NCBI GenBank assembly: GCA_003491845.1
Contig: DNBN01000093.1
Coordinates: 10,398 to 22,270, forward strand
Direction: 5' to 3'
DNA length: 11,873 nt
Source: Porticoccaceae bacterium
GTDB taxonomy: Bacteria > Pseudomonadota > Gammaproteobacteria > Pseudomonadales > Porticoccaceae
Shown: positions 1 to 5,941 of the stretch, in pieces
How positions within the stretch are numbered: position 1 is the stretch's first letter
Layout of the letters: every line of letters begins with the position of its first letter
Made by a program: the position numbers and the translations under genes
Notes under the pieces: model-generated
What the model was told of the DNA's origin: nothing
The model's input: only the letters and a program-made list of their open reading frames with translations
Databases searched by the model: none

Positions 1-110
1 ATGCTTCGTCTCATCGCTGAGTACGGGCTATGTTAACTATATATTGTTAGCTGAAGATTACGTTTAGATACTTTATTGATTCTATTTAATAGACATTTGT
101 AAACCTTTGT

Positions 111-129
111 ATGGGCAATAAAGGCCCAT
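111..129. other. GC-rich hairpin without T-tract
   Basis: ATGGGC (111-116) and GCCCAT (124-129) form perfect 6-bp arms around a 7-nt loop. No run of T follows, so it is not a classic intrinsic terminator on the plus strand. It lies about 75 nt after the possible end of a gene entering from the left edge and could mark that gene's 3' end. Function is unproven. Confidence 0.35.
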
Positions 130-537
130 TACTATATCGGTAGATAGAATCTTATTATTTGGAGTTTCAGTGCAGTGATCTCTCGTCTTATGTTTCAGGC
201 GATTATTACTACTCGATAGATAACAGCAACTACGATGTTTTTTTGGTTATGCTTTCGGAGTAAGATGCCACAGGCGAGTTTCATTGGGGCAAGATAAGAG
301 AACAGTCGATATCTACCCCTCCCCCTCCCTGTGGGCCGGGCAACAATATTTGCTTAGTGCACTCTATAATAAAGGCTGTGGGCTAATAAACATCATTGCG
401 GTGCGCATAGTTTGCCTTAACTCTCTGGTTTGTTGGGGTTTGTGGTTGCTATTAGTCCATTTTATGAAAAATTAGCCTTCAATAAATAGTGTCTAGATAC
501 GGGTATTTTTTATAGCTTTAAAGTAGGTCGTTGAACT

Positions 538-568
538 AATCAATAGATCTATTGTTGATTAATATTAA
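538..568. repeat. Nested AT-rich palindrome cluster
   Basis: Three overlapping inverted repeats are packed into 31 bp. CAATAGATCTATTG (541-554) is a perfect 14-bp palindrome. AATCAA (538-543) pairs with TTGATT (555-560) around it. TTAATATTAA (559-568) is a perfect 10-bp palindrome immediately after. It lies about 190 bp before the zigA start and about 130 bp before its Zur-like box. It could be a binding site for a dimeric regulator or a weak structure; no known operator is recognised. Confidence 0.5.
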
Positions 569-683
569 ATCCTGGCCATTGTGCTCCCAACAGTATCGTC
601 ATCTTTTTGTACGATATTGCTAAATCTCGTTTTGCAGATTTGCTACCGTCACTATTTTCGAAACGACAAAGATTTTCTCAGGC

Positions 684-712
684 TGGACGACTTATAAGAT
701 ATGTTATATCAT
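684..712 (+). promoter_or_regulatory. Putative sigma70 promoter of zigA-DUF1826
   Basis: A -35-like TGGACG (684-689, 4 of 6 to consensus) is followed after exactly 17 bp by TATCAT (707-712, 5 of 6 to TATAAT). The -10 lies inside the Zur-like palindrome, so repressor binding there would block RNA polymerase. The start codon is about 43 nt further on. The assignment rests on hexamer matching and spacing alone. Confidence 0.45.
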
Positions 713-716
713 ATCT
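697..716. promoter_or_regulatory. Putative Zur box upstream of zigA
   Basis: AGATATG (697-703) and CATATCT (710-716) are perfect 7-bp inverted arms around TTATAT, giving a 20-bp palindrome with one mismatched pair. Its GATATGTTATATCAT portion (698-712) recurs with two changes upstream of the zur gene (2852-2866). AT-rich palindromes with a TGTTATA-like core are typical of proteobacterial Zur operators, and ZigA genes are classic Zur targets. The box overlaps the predicted -10 element, as expected for a repressor site. Identification as a Zur site is inference from context and similarity. Confidence 0.6.
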
Positions 717-754
717 TTTAATCAATAAACTACTCTTAATAGGATTTCATTTCG

Positions 755-1951
755 ATGAAGCAACTACCTGTGACTGTGCTCTCTGGATTTCTTGGTGCCG
801 GTAAAACGACTGTTCTTAGCCATATTCTCAATAATCGACAGGGCAAAAAAGTGGCGGTTATCGTCAATGATATGAGTGAAATTAATATTGATTCGGCGAT
901 TGTAAAGAATGAAGTTTCTCTCAATCGCAGTGAAGAAAAGCTTGTTGAGATGAGTAATGGCTGTATTTGCTGTACTCTGCGCGAAGATCTATTGGAGGAG
1001 GTGACTAAACTCTCTCAAGAGGGTAGATTCGATTATCTTGTAATCGAGTCTACAGGGATTTCAGAGCCTCTTCCAGTCGCCGAGACCTTCACCTTTGAAG
1101 ATGAAAATGGAGTTTCACTATCAGATGTTGCTAGCTTGGATACGATGGTTACCGTGGTTGATGCGGTAAATTTTATAAGGGACTATGACGAGGCAAAATA
1201 CCTGCAAGATACTGGTGAGTCGTTGGGTGATGAAGACGAACGAAGTGTTGCCGATTTATTGGTAGAGCAGGTGGAGTTTGCTGATGTCATTTTGATTAGT
1301 AAAACTGATTTAGTCAGTGCGACTGAGATAGCTCGCTTAACAGCAATTCTAAAAACCTTAAATACCGAGGCTAAAATTGTCCCTATTGCTGAAGGCCAAA
1401 TAAATGTTGATGAAGTGCTCAATACTGGTCTATTTAACTTCGAGCGCGCTCAACAAGCTCCGGGTTGGCTCAAAGAAATGCGTGGCGAGCATGTACCTGA
1501 GACCGAAGAATATGGTATTGGCAGTTTCACCTATCAGGCAAGGCGACCTTTTAACCCACAAAAATTTCATGATTTTTTACATAGTACTGATAAATACGGT
1601 AAGTTGATTCGGTCTAAAGGTTATTTTTGGCTCGCATCTCGTCCTGAGTTTGCCGGTCAGTGGAGTCAAGCAGGAGGCATTGCGCGCTATGGCTTCGCAG
1701 GGATGTTTTGGAAGGCTATTCCCAAGCATAACTGGCCTGAGGATGAAGAGTATTTGGCCTCTATTGAGAAGCAATGGGTCGAACCTTTTGGTGATATGCG
1801 TCAGGAATTAGTTTTTATTGGTCAAGGCTTGAATCAAAGCCTCATGACAGAATCACTTAATGAGTGTCTTTTAAGCGAAGAAGAGGTTTTGCGTGGTAAA
1901 GCTTACTGGGCAACATTGCAGGATCCGTTTCCTGTTTGGGAACAAGCATGA
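755..1951 (+). CDS. zigA: Zinc metallochaperone GTPase ZigA (COG0523/CobW family)
   Basis: A 398-residue cytoplasmic G3E-class GTPase. Visible motifs are a Walker [10 protein letters not shown] (11-19), the COG0523 metal-binding CxCC motif CICC (70-73) within a [14 protein letters not shown] block, ESTG (98-101), a Walker B/switch region ending [10 protein letters not shown] (131-140), and SKTD (182-185) in place of NKxD. The CobW C-terminal domain spans roughly 255-375 and includes RSKGYFWLA (286-294). Length and the NDMSEINID and [17 protein letters not shown] stretches match the ZigA subgroup. Family members use GTP hydrolysis to deliver zinc to client enzymes when zinc is scarce. ATG at 755 is preceded by a modest AGG 11 nt upstream. 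A Zur-like palindrome overlaps the promoter. The next gene starts within its stop codon. The subgroup call is confident, the client protein is unknown, and there is no extended His-rich loop. Confidence 0.92.
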   Translation: MKQLPVTVLSGFLGAGKTTVLSHILNNRQGKKVAVIVNDMSEINIDSAIVKNEVSLNRSEEKLVEMSNGCICCTLREDLLEEVTKLSQEGRFDYLVIESTGISEPLPVAETFTFEDENGVSLSDVASLDTMVTVVDAVNFIRDYDEAKYLQDTGESLGDEDERSVADLLVEQVEFADVILISKTDLVSATEIARLTAILKTLNTEAKIVPIAEGQINVDEVLNTGLFNFERAQQAPGWLKEMRGEHVPETEEYGIGSFTYQARRPFNPQKFHDFLHSTDKYGKLIRSKGYFWLASRPEFAGQWSQAGGIARYGFAGMFWKAIPKHNWPEDEEYLASIEKQWVEPFGDMRQELVFIGQGLNQSLMTESLNECLLSEEEVLRGKAYWATLQDPFPVWEQA

Positions 1952-2637
1952 ATTCTACACATCTTTCACAGCTATCTAATCTTGAGCCGATTAATGAGCG
2001 GGCAGTAAAAGTTCGAGATACCATTCAAGGTTGTGAGCCGTCAGTGTTAGCTGATATATATCGTGAAGATACCAATATTGTTGTTTGGCAACGTTCATTA
2101 GGTGAAACATTGGTCAGTGATGTGGACGACTTTCTTGCGTCGAATCCACATTTTCAAGCATCTATGACTGTTACGCCACAAAGCGCTCTTTACAGTATTA
2201 ATGAGTGTTTAATGGATCCGGCCCAAGGTCAGTTAAGCGAAAATATTACTGAACTAGTGGAGATGTTCTGCTGCCTTTTTGAGCTTAAGCGTGTCGGTTT
2301 GCGTCTTTCTACACTTGATCGAGCAATGTGCCCAAAATTTCATGTTGACAGAGTACCTTGTCGCTTGGTTACCACCTTTCAAGGTGTGGCTACGGAATGG
2401 TTGCCTCACCAGGCGGTAAATCGGCAAAAGTTAGGCCTTGGAAGTCAAGGTAAGACCGATAGTCAATCGGGGTTATATAAACATTCACACGACATACAAC
2501 AACTGCATAGTGGTGATGTTGCTCTTTTAAAGGGTGAGCTCTGGGAAGGAAATGAGAATGCCGGTCTGGTTCACCGTTCGCCTGCCTTATCGGAAGGTCA
2601 GCGTCGTTTGCTACTAACACTAGATTTTAGTAGTTGA
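1948..2637 (+). CDS. DUF1826 family protein, zinc-island partner of ZigA
   Basis: A 229-residue soluble protein of unknown function. The start is ATG at 1948, whose ATGA overlaps the zigA stop (1949-1951), a standard translational-coupling arrangement. A TTG 12 nt upstream is possible but less likely. No signal peptide or membrane segment is seen. The C-terminal half carries [17 protein letters not shown] (128-144), [10 protein letters not shown] (146-155), [12 protein letters not shown] (188-199) and GLVHRSP (206-212), ending in an Arg-rich beta-strand-like [11 protein letters not shown]132, D134, H209 and R219/R220 are spaced like the metal and co-substrate ligands of a cupin or Fe(II)/2-oxoglutarate oxygenase fold. 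That reading is inference. DUF1826 genes are known to sit next to zigA-type genes in Zur-regulated clusters such as that of Pseudomonas. The family call rests on context and remembered motif resemblance. Confidence 0.75.
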   Translation: MNSTHLSQLSNLEPINERAVKVRDTIQGCEPSVLADIYREDTNIVVWQRSLGETLVSDVDDFLASNPHFQASMTVTPQSALYSINECLMDPAQGQLSENITELVEMFCCLFELKRVGLRLSTLDRAMCPKFHVDRVPCRLVTTFQGVATEWLPHQAVNRQKLGLGSQGKTDSQSGLYKHSHDIQQLHSGDVALLKGELWEGNENAGLVHRSPALSEGQRRLLLTLDFSS

Positions 2638-2806
2638 TTGCCCGATTTATTGCGGTAAAGATTAGGCTTCTGTTTTTTAAAATTTTGAGCGAATATAATT
2701 AATTCAAAGTGCCACTGCGGATATTACTGTCGGCATGTATTAAATGAATATTCAACAACTTAGTTATTTCTGTTTTTCATTCTTTACCTTATGGTATGGC
2801 TTCTTA

Positions 2807-2824
2807 TAGCTATAATCGAGTTAT
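2807..2824 (+). repeat. 18-bp direct repeat, copy 1 (contains TATAAT)
   Basis: TAGCTATAATCGAGTTAT matches the segment at 4287-4304 at 17 of 18 positions in the same orientation. Each copy contains the consensus -10 hexamer TATAAT, but neither has a convincing -35. The two copies bracket the zur, MerC-like and SEC-C genes. It could be a repeated promoter or operator element, or a remnant of an insertion boundary. Confidence 0.5.
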
Positions 2825-2851
2825 AGTGAAATCGAATTCGCAACGACAAAT

Positions 2852-2866
2852 GATATGTTGTAACAT
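2852..2866. promoter_or_regulatory. Putative Zur box upstream of zur (autoregulation)
   Basis: GATATGTTGTAACAT (2852-2866) matches 13 of 15 positions of the element in front of zigA. Its ATGTT/AACAT arms (2856-2860, 2862-2866, sharing the centre GT) are inverted repeats. A second symmetry, GTTGTA/TACAAC (2857-2862 and 2869-2874), overlaps it. TAACAT (2861-2866) occupies the same place in the element as the predicted -10 of zigA, though its -35 is poor. The zur start codon lies 118 nt downstream. Zur autoregulation is common; the site call is inference. Confidence 0.5.
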
Positions 2867-2983
2867 GCTACAACTGTAGATTATTTGAAACTTTAGGGTG
2901 TTATGTTCTAGGGATTATTTCAAAACAGTACCACGTAAAAGATCTTTGTTTTTATAATACAGCGACAAAGCCAGGTACCAAAA

Positions 2984-3445
2984 ATGGATCATGTTGAAAA
3001 AATTATTGGACATGCAGAGCAACAGTGCAAAGCACATGGGGTTCGGCTCACCGTAAAGCGAAAACAGGTCTTGGCTGGACTTATCCAATCGGATAAAGCA
3101 CTGTCTGCTTACGAGATCGTCGATTTTTGTACTCGTCACTACGGACAGACTATGCCAGCTATGTCTGTCTATCGGATTCTCGAATTTTTAGAGCATGAAC
3201 ATTTAGTTCACAAACTTAGTCTGGCCAATAAGTATGTGGCCTGTGCTCATATTAGTTGTGGTCATGCCCATGCTGTCCCGCAATTTTTGATTTGTCGACA
3301 ATGTAGCAAGGTAAAAGAAATTAGCATCCAACCCGCGACGATTGCCGAACTTCGCCAAAGTGTCAATGAGGCTGGATTCAAGCTGGTAACCACACAGCTA
3401 GAAATGAATTGCCTCTGCGAGGGTTGCATTGCGCAGGCGGCTTAA
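2984..3445 (+). CDS. zur: Zur-type Fur-family zinc uptake repressor
   Basis: A 153-residue Fur superfamily repressor. An N-terminal winged helix (about 18-78) has GVRLTVKRKQVLAGL and the recognition-helix stretch PAMSVYRILEFLEHEHLVHKL. The C-terminal dimer and metal domain carries a structural zinc site, C104/C107 (ICRQC) with C145/C148 (CEGC). Candidate regulatory ligands by analogy with E. coli Zur are H76, C87, H94 or H96, and E112. The VACAHISCGHAHAVPQFLIC block and short length favour Zur over Fur or PerR, as does the ZigA neighbourhood. Zinc-loaded Zur binds operators and shuts off zinc-acquisition and zinc-sparing genes. The start is ATG 2984 with a weak CAGG 8 nt upstream. The MerC-like gene follows after 18 nt, so the two are probably co-transcribed. 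A Zur-like element upstream suggests autoregulation. Confidence 0.88.
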   Translation: MDHVEKIIGHAEQQCKAHGVRLTVKRKQVLAGLIQSDKALSAYEIVDFCTRHYGQTMPAMSVYRILEFLEHEHLVHKLSLANKYVACAHISCGHAHAVPQFLICRQCSKVKEISIQPATIAELRQSVNEAGFKLVTTQLEMNCLCEGCIAQAA

Positions 3446-3463
3446 TACTTAGGACAGAAAGCT

Positions 3464-3892
3464 ATGAAAATACAACAAGCAGCAACAGATAAAATAGCCA
3501 TTGGATTATCAATTGCGTGTGTCGTCCATTGTCTGATGTTACCCATTCTTATTTTGGCACTACCGAGCATCGCTGCGCTCAATCTTGATAATGAAGCTTT
3601 TCATGTTTGGATGGTTGTGGCTGTTATTCCCTGCAGTATTTTTGCGTTGAGCCTGGGTTGCAAAGAGCATAAACGCTACCAACTGTTTTTCTGGGCATTA
3701 GCTGGGTTAGTAATGCTAGTGTTGGCTTTGGTATTGGGAGAGGAGCGAATTGGAGAGGCAGGGGAAAAGATAATGACACTTGTAGGCGCAAGTCTCGTTG
3801 CGGTAGGGCACTGGCTAAACTTTCGTTTATGCCGGGCACAAGATTATAAAAATTGTGACTGCCCCGGTGATCAAGTACAAAGCGTAAAATAA
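3464..3892 (+). CDS. MerC-domain inner-membrane protein, possible metal transporter
   Basis: A 142-residue integral membrane protein with four predicted helices, at about 11-34, 48-66, 73-92 and 103-121. It fits the MerC family: a CVVHC motif (19-23) in helix 1 followed by LMLPILILALP, an HVWM...P...GCKEHKR segment (47-71), and a final helix with GHWLNFRLC (115-123). Extra thiols occur at C57, C66, C123 and the C-terminal NCDC (130-133). MerC proteins move Hg(II) across the inner membrane, but no mercury-resistance genes are present. The gene lies 18 nt behind zur with an AGGA-type ribosome-binding site, so a zinc-related role is the better inference. Direction and substrate of transport cannot be read from the sequence. 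There is no N-terminal cleavable signal. Confidence 0.75.
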   Translation: MKIQQAATDKIAIGLSIACVVHCLMLPILILALPSIAALNLDNEAFHVWMVVAVIPCSIFALSLGCKEHKRYQLFFWALAGLVMLVLALVLGEERIGEAGEKIMTLVGASLVAVGHWLNFRLCRAQDYKNCDCPGDQVQSVK

Positions 3893-3957
3893 ACAAGTTC
3901 GTTAGTCTTATTTTATATTGAGGGTTAGCAAGCCGGTGTCAAAAAAACGTGGAATTT

Positions 3958-3967
3958 TGTAATTACA
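3958..3967. promoter_or_regulatory. 10-bp palindrome upstream of SEC-C gene
   Basis: TGTAATTACA is a perfect palindrome 45 nt before the SEC-C start codon, in the 119-nt gap after the MerC-like gene. It does not match the Zur-like element seen twice in this window. It could be an operator for an internal promoter; a short palindrome of this composition can also occur by chance. Confidence 0.25.
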
Positions 3968-4000
3968 CAACCTTGTTCGCGCGCTTTAGTTGGCATTATT

Positions 4001-4007
4001 GAGGAAA
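4001..4007 (+). promoter_or_regulatory. Ribosome-binding site that sets the SEC-C TTG start
   Basis: GAGGAAA at 4001-4007 places GAGG 7 nt before TTG 4012, ideal spacing for initiation. The next in-frame ATG (4105) has no comparable site upstream and would remove the N-terminal cysteine pairs, so the TTG start is preferred. Confidence 0.6.
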
Positions 4008-4011
4008 AATT

Positions 4012-4197
4012 TTGGTAAACAAAGAGCAATTATCTAGTGAAAATACTACAGGCAGTGACTCGTCTTGTTGTAGCAATGCAGCGTGCTGTCCACCGAAAAT
4101 ACCAATGAGACGTGAGATGGCAAAAATTGGACGCAATGACCCTTGTCCTTGCGGTAACGGTCGTAAATTCAAAAAATGTTGTGGTCAGCAAGGTTAA
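4012..4197 (+). CDS. Small cysteine-rich SEC-C motif protein
   Basis: A 61-residue soluble protein starting at TTG with a strong GAGG 7 nt upstream. The C-terminus is a textbook SEC-C zinc-binding motif, [20 protein letters not shown] (39-58), with C45, C47, C56 and C57 arranged as CxC-x8-CC. The N-terminal half is polar and serine-rich and contains two further cysteine pairs, C19-C20 and C25-C26, separated by SNAA. Eight of 61 residues are therefore cysteine, enough for more than one metal site. SEC-C motifs occur at the end of SecA and in many small proteins, where they bind zinc. Position behind zur and the MerC-like gene suggests a role in zinc binding, storage or delivery, which is inference. 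The 119-nt gap leaves open whether it shares the zur transcript. Confidence 0.8.
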   Translation: MVNKEQLSSENTTGSDSSCCSNAACCPPKIPMRREMAKIGRNDPCPCGNGRKFKKCCGQQG

Positions 4198-4286
4198 TTT
4201 TCACTATGCTTGGATAAATAGCTTGGAGGACTGGGCTCTTGTCCCTTCACCTATTCCTCTAAATATAACCGCCTGAATACGTGAGC

Positions 4287-4304
4287 TAGCTATAATCGAC
4301 TTAT
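4287..4304 (+). repeat. 18-bp direct repeat, copy 2 (contains TATAAT)
   Basis: TAGCTATAATCGACTTAT differs from the copy at 2807-2824 by a single base. It lies about 90 nt after the SEC-C stop codon. Similarity ends abruptly on both sides of the 18 bp. Confidence 0.5.
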
Positions 4305-4376
4305 CTCGTTGCCTCTACCAAGTAAAATTTCATTGTTAAGACTGTTCTTCTTGTTTATCGGTTCTTTTTCGTCTGT

Positions 4377-4411
4377 TGCCATGTGATATATATGGCAGAT
4401 GATTTTTTATT
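4377..4411 (+). terminator. Weak candidate intrinsic terminator
   Basis: TGCCAT (4377-4382) and ATGGCA (4392-4397) form a 6-bp stem around a 9-nt loop. GATGATTTTTTATTT follows, giving a T-rich tail after a short offset. The stem is short and lies 180 nt beyond the SEC-C stop, so termination is only possible, not likely. Confidence 0.3.
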
Positions 4412-4601
4412 TAACGTATCGAAATGTAGCTATAGGCTATGGTTTCAGTAGCACCTTGTTATTGATTCTTGAATGATCTTTCGCTGTAATGGCATCTCTG
4501 GAGTAGTTGCGCTATTGCAGTTGCTGGTGTTTATTTGATTACTATATTAATAGCCCCAATGAGTTGTTTGTTTAGACTATAAAATACTTTGAGGAAATTA
4601 C

Positions 4602-5576
4602 ATGCAAGTTGCAATTTTTGGTGCTGGATCAACAGGTTGTTATCTTGGAGGACTGCTGCAGCTTGGTGGTTGTCAGGTCAGTCTAATTTGCCGTCAGCGT
4701 ATTTGTGATTCTATTGTTGACGCCGGAGGTATAACGTTAACTGACTATACAGGTCAAAATGAAAAGGTCATGCCAAGTGCATTATTGACAAAGTTGACAG
4801 ATGAAAAATTTGAAGCTGTATTTGTCATGCTAAAATGTCATCAACTTGAGGCGGCACTATCAGATTTGCAGAAGCTTGCGGAAAATGGAGCAGAGCTCTT
4901 TTTTATGCAAAATGGTTTAGGCAGTCTGGACCTTATTAGAGAGCACTTACCTCAGGAAAAAGTGAAACAGGGAATTACACCTTTTAATGTTTTGAGTTTG
5001 GAAAATGCACGTTTCCATCGAGGTACTGAAGGGACTTTATTGTTTCATAATACACCGATATCTGAGCTTTTCACCAAGCATCTCAAGGCGATTGGTTTCT
5101 CCTGCGAGCTGTATGTGGATATGCAGTCTGTGATTTACGGTAAATTATTGCTCAATCTTAATAATGCACTTAATGCGATAGCGAATCAGCCGATAAAGAC
5201 GCAACTTGAGAATCATAAGTTAAGACAGGTTTATGCGTCTGCCCAGAGTGAATGGCTTGCTGTAGCAAAAATGGAGGGAGTTGAGCTTGCTCAATTTACT
5301 TCGGTGAAGCCTTCTTGGATGCCGACAATTTTGCGTCTGCCAAACTGGATATTTCTGCATTTAGCAAAGACGATGCTGGATATAGATCCCCATGCACGCT
5401 CTTCAATGTGGGAGGATATACAAATAGGTAGAAAAACCGAAATAGAGTTTCTTAATGAAGCGGTGGCCAAGCGCGCCGAAATGTTAGGTATTGAGGCGCC
5501 AACAAATAGAAAAATAAGCTATCTTATTGGCAGGTTAGAGCAAGGTAGTAATGTATCTGTAGACCAGCTTTATTGA
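4602..5576 (+). CDS. Ketopantoate reductase (ApbA/PanE) family oxidoreductase
   Basis: A 324-residue cytoplasmic NADPH-dependent reductase of the 2-dehydropantoate 2-reductase family. The N-terminal Rossmann domain opens with AIFGAGSTGCYLGG (4-17), a GxGxxG dinucleotide motif, and includes VMLKCHQ (75-81) and MQNGLGS (102-108). The C-terminal helical domain has IYGKLLLNLNNALNAI (178-193), with K181 and N185 in the positions of the family's catalytic Lys and Asn. It also has SSMWEDIQIGRKTEIEFLNEAV (267-288), whose E271 or D272 fits the substrate-binding acidic residue. The true PanE enzyme reduces ketopantoate to pantoate for coenzyme A. No other pantothenate gene is nearby and the family contains many homologues with other substrates, so no panE symbol is given. 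The start is ATG 4602 with GAGG 7 nt upstream. It appears monocistronic and converges on the thiolase gene. Confidence 0.85.
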   Translation: MQVAIFGAGSTGCYLGGLLQLGGCQVSLICRQRICDSIVDAGGITLTDYTGQNEKVMPSALLTKLTDEKFEAVFVMLKCHQLEAALSDLQKLAENGAELFFMQNGLGSLDLIREHLPQEKVKQGITPFNVLSLENARFHRGTEGTLLFHNTPISELFTKHLKAIGFSCELYVDMQSVIYGKLLLNLNNALNAIANQPIKTQLENHKLRQVYASAQSEWLAVAKMEGVELAQFTSVKPSWMPTILRLPNWIFLHLAKTMLDIDPHARSSMWEDIQIGRKTEIEFLNEAVAKRAEMLGIEAPTNRKISYLIGRLEQGSNVSVDQLY

Positions 5577-5840
5577 TTTTATACCTAAAGTTACCCATGC
5601 AGATGTTACCTGTAGCGGCCTCTATGTCAGCCCATTTAATCTCATATTTAAAGTTACTGTGATTTGAGCAAACCTTTTACTGTAATGTGCAATTAACGTT
5701 TGATATATTTTGGCCCAAGGATATCCATTGTTAGGTTTTAGCGCAGCGATCTATGACGTTAAGGGCTAGTATTCTTCGCCTAAGAGATTTTTTCGCTACC
5801 TACTTTGTAGTGTAGATATTAGTAACAAATAATTTAAATA

Positions 5841-5862
5841 TGTCTCTTAAGTGTCTCTTAAG
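5841..5862 (+). repeat. 11-bp tandem duplication
   Basis: TGTCTCTTAAG occurs twice head to tail (5841-5851, 5852-5862). Its TCTCTTA core also appears inverted as TAAGAGA at 5781-5787. A perfect two-unit repeat of this length suggests replication slippage or a paired protein-binding site. Confidence 0.6.
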
Positions 5863-5870
5863 TGGCCTTT

Positions 5871-5920
5871 GCGGCTATTTAAAGTCGTTTTTGACAGGCC
5901 GCTATTTGGGTCTTGGCGGC
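5871..5920. other. Alternative GC-rich stem-loops
   Basis: GCGGC (5871-5875) can pair with GCCGC (5898-5902), which can instead pair with GCGGC (5916-5920). The flanking words GCGGCTATTT and GCCGCTATTT make the pieces look like diverged repeats. The arms are short, and no reading frame or T-run accompanies them. They may be part of a bidirectional transcription end. Confidence 0.3.
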
Positions 5921-5929
5921 TCAGATTAT

Positions 5930-5941
5930 CAAGTTAACTTG
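5930..5941. repeat. Perfect 12-bp palindrome
   Basis: CAAGTTAACTTG reads identically on both strands. It lies about 80 bp beyond the thiolase stop. It is loopless, so a dimeric protein site is more natural than an RNA hairpin, but chance cannot be excluded. Confidence 0.4.

Larger units (their letters stand above)
1..754. other. Non-coding leader region upstream of zigA
   Basis: No convincing gene is visible. Frame 1 opens at base 1 and stops at 34-36, so the last codons of a gene entering from the left edge could lie there, but eleven residues cannot be identified. A reading frame at 284-475 (TTG start, hydrophobic C-terminal half) has no clear ribosome-binding site and no recognised family, so it is not called. 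The region holds a GC-rich hairpin at 111-129, a cluster of nested palindromes at 538-568, and the zigA promoter and Zur-like box at 684-716, each listed separately. Confidence 0.6.
2638..2983. other. Intergenic region between DUF1826 gene and zur
   Basis: No gene is visible in these 346 bp. Contents are a perfect 12-bp palindrome TTATAGCTATAA (2804-2815) that overlaps an inverted pair CTATAA/TTATAG (2810-2815, 2821-2826), an 18-bp element repeated downstream of the SEC-C gene (2807-2824), a Zur-like element (2852-2866), and a perfect TATAAT (2953-2958) 25 nt before the zur start that lacks a good -35. No strong terminator for zigA-DUF1826 is seen. Confidence 0.6.
4198..4601. other. Intergenic region between SEC-C gene and panE-like gene
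   Basis: No gene is visible in these 404 bp on either strand. Contents are the second copy of an 18-bp repeat (4287-4304), a hairpin followed by a T-rich run (4377-4411), and a TATAAA (4578-4583) about 19 nt before the panE-like start that may be its -10, without a clear -35. Confidence 0.6.

Noticed and set aside
1..36. Possible end of a gene entering from the left edge
   Set aside because: Only eleven codons precede the stop, too few to identify or to distinguish from chance.
284..475. 63-residue frame with a hydrophobic C-terminal half
   Set aside because: It starts at TTG with no clear ribosome-binding site, matches no recognised family, and lies in AT-rich non-coding DNA where such frames arise by chance.
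607..804. Frame overlapping the zigA promoter and start
   Set aside because: It crosses the Zur-like box and the first codons of zigA in another frame and has no family resemblance.
1936..1950. TTG start for the DUF1826 gene
   Set aside because: ATG 1948 gives the usual ATGA overlap with the zigA stop; the extra four residues have no support.
3464..3892. Mercury-resistance operon
   Set aside because: The MerC-like gene is alone; no merR, merT, merP or merA is present, and the neighbours are zinc-related.
4198..4601. tRNA or small structured RNA in the gap before the panE-like gene
   Set aside because: No cloverleaf or conserved T-loop could be found by eye; only one weak hairpin is visible.
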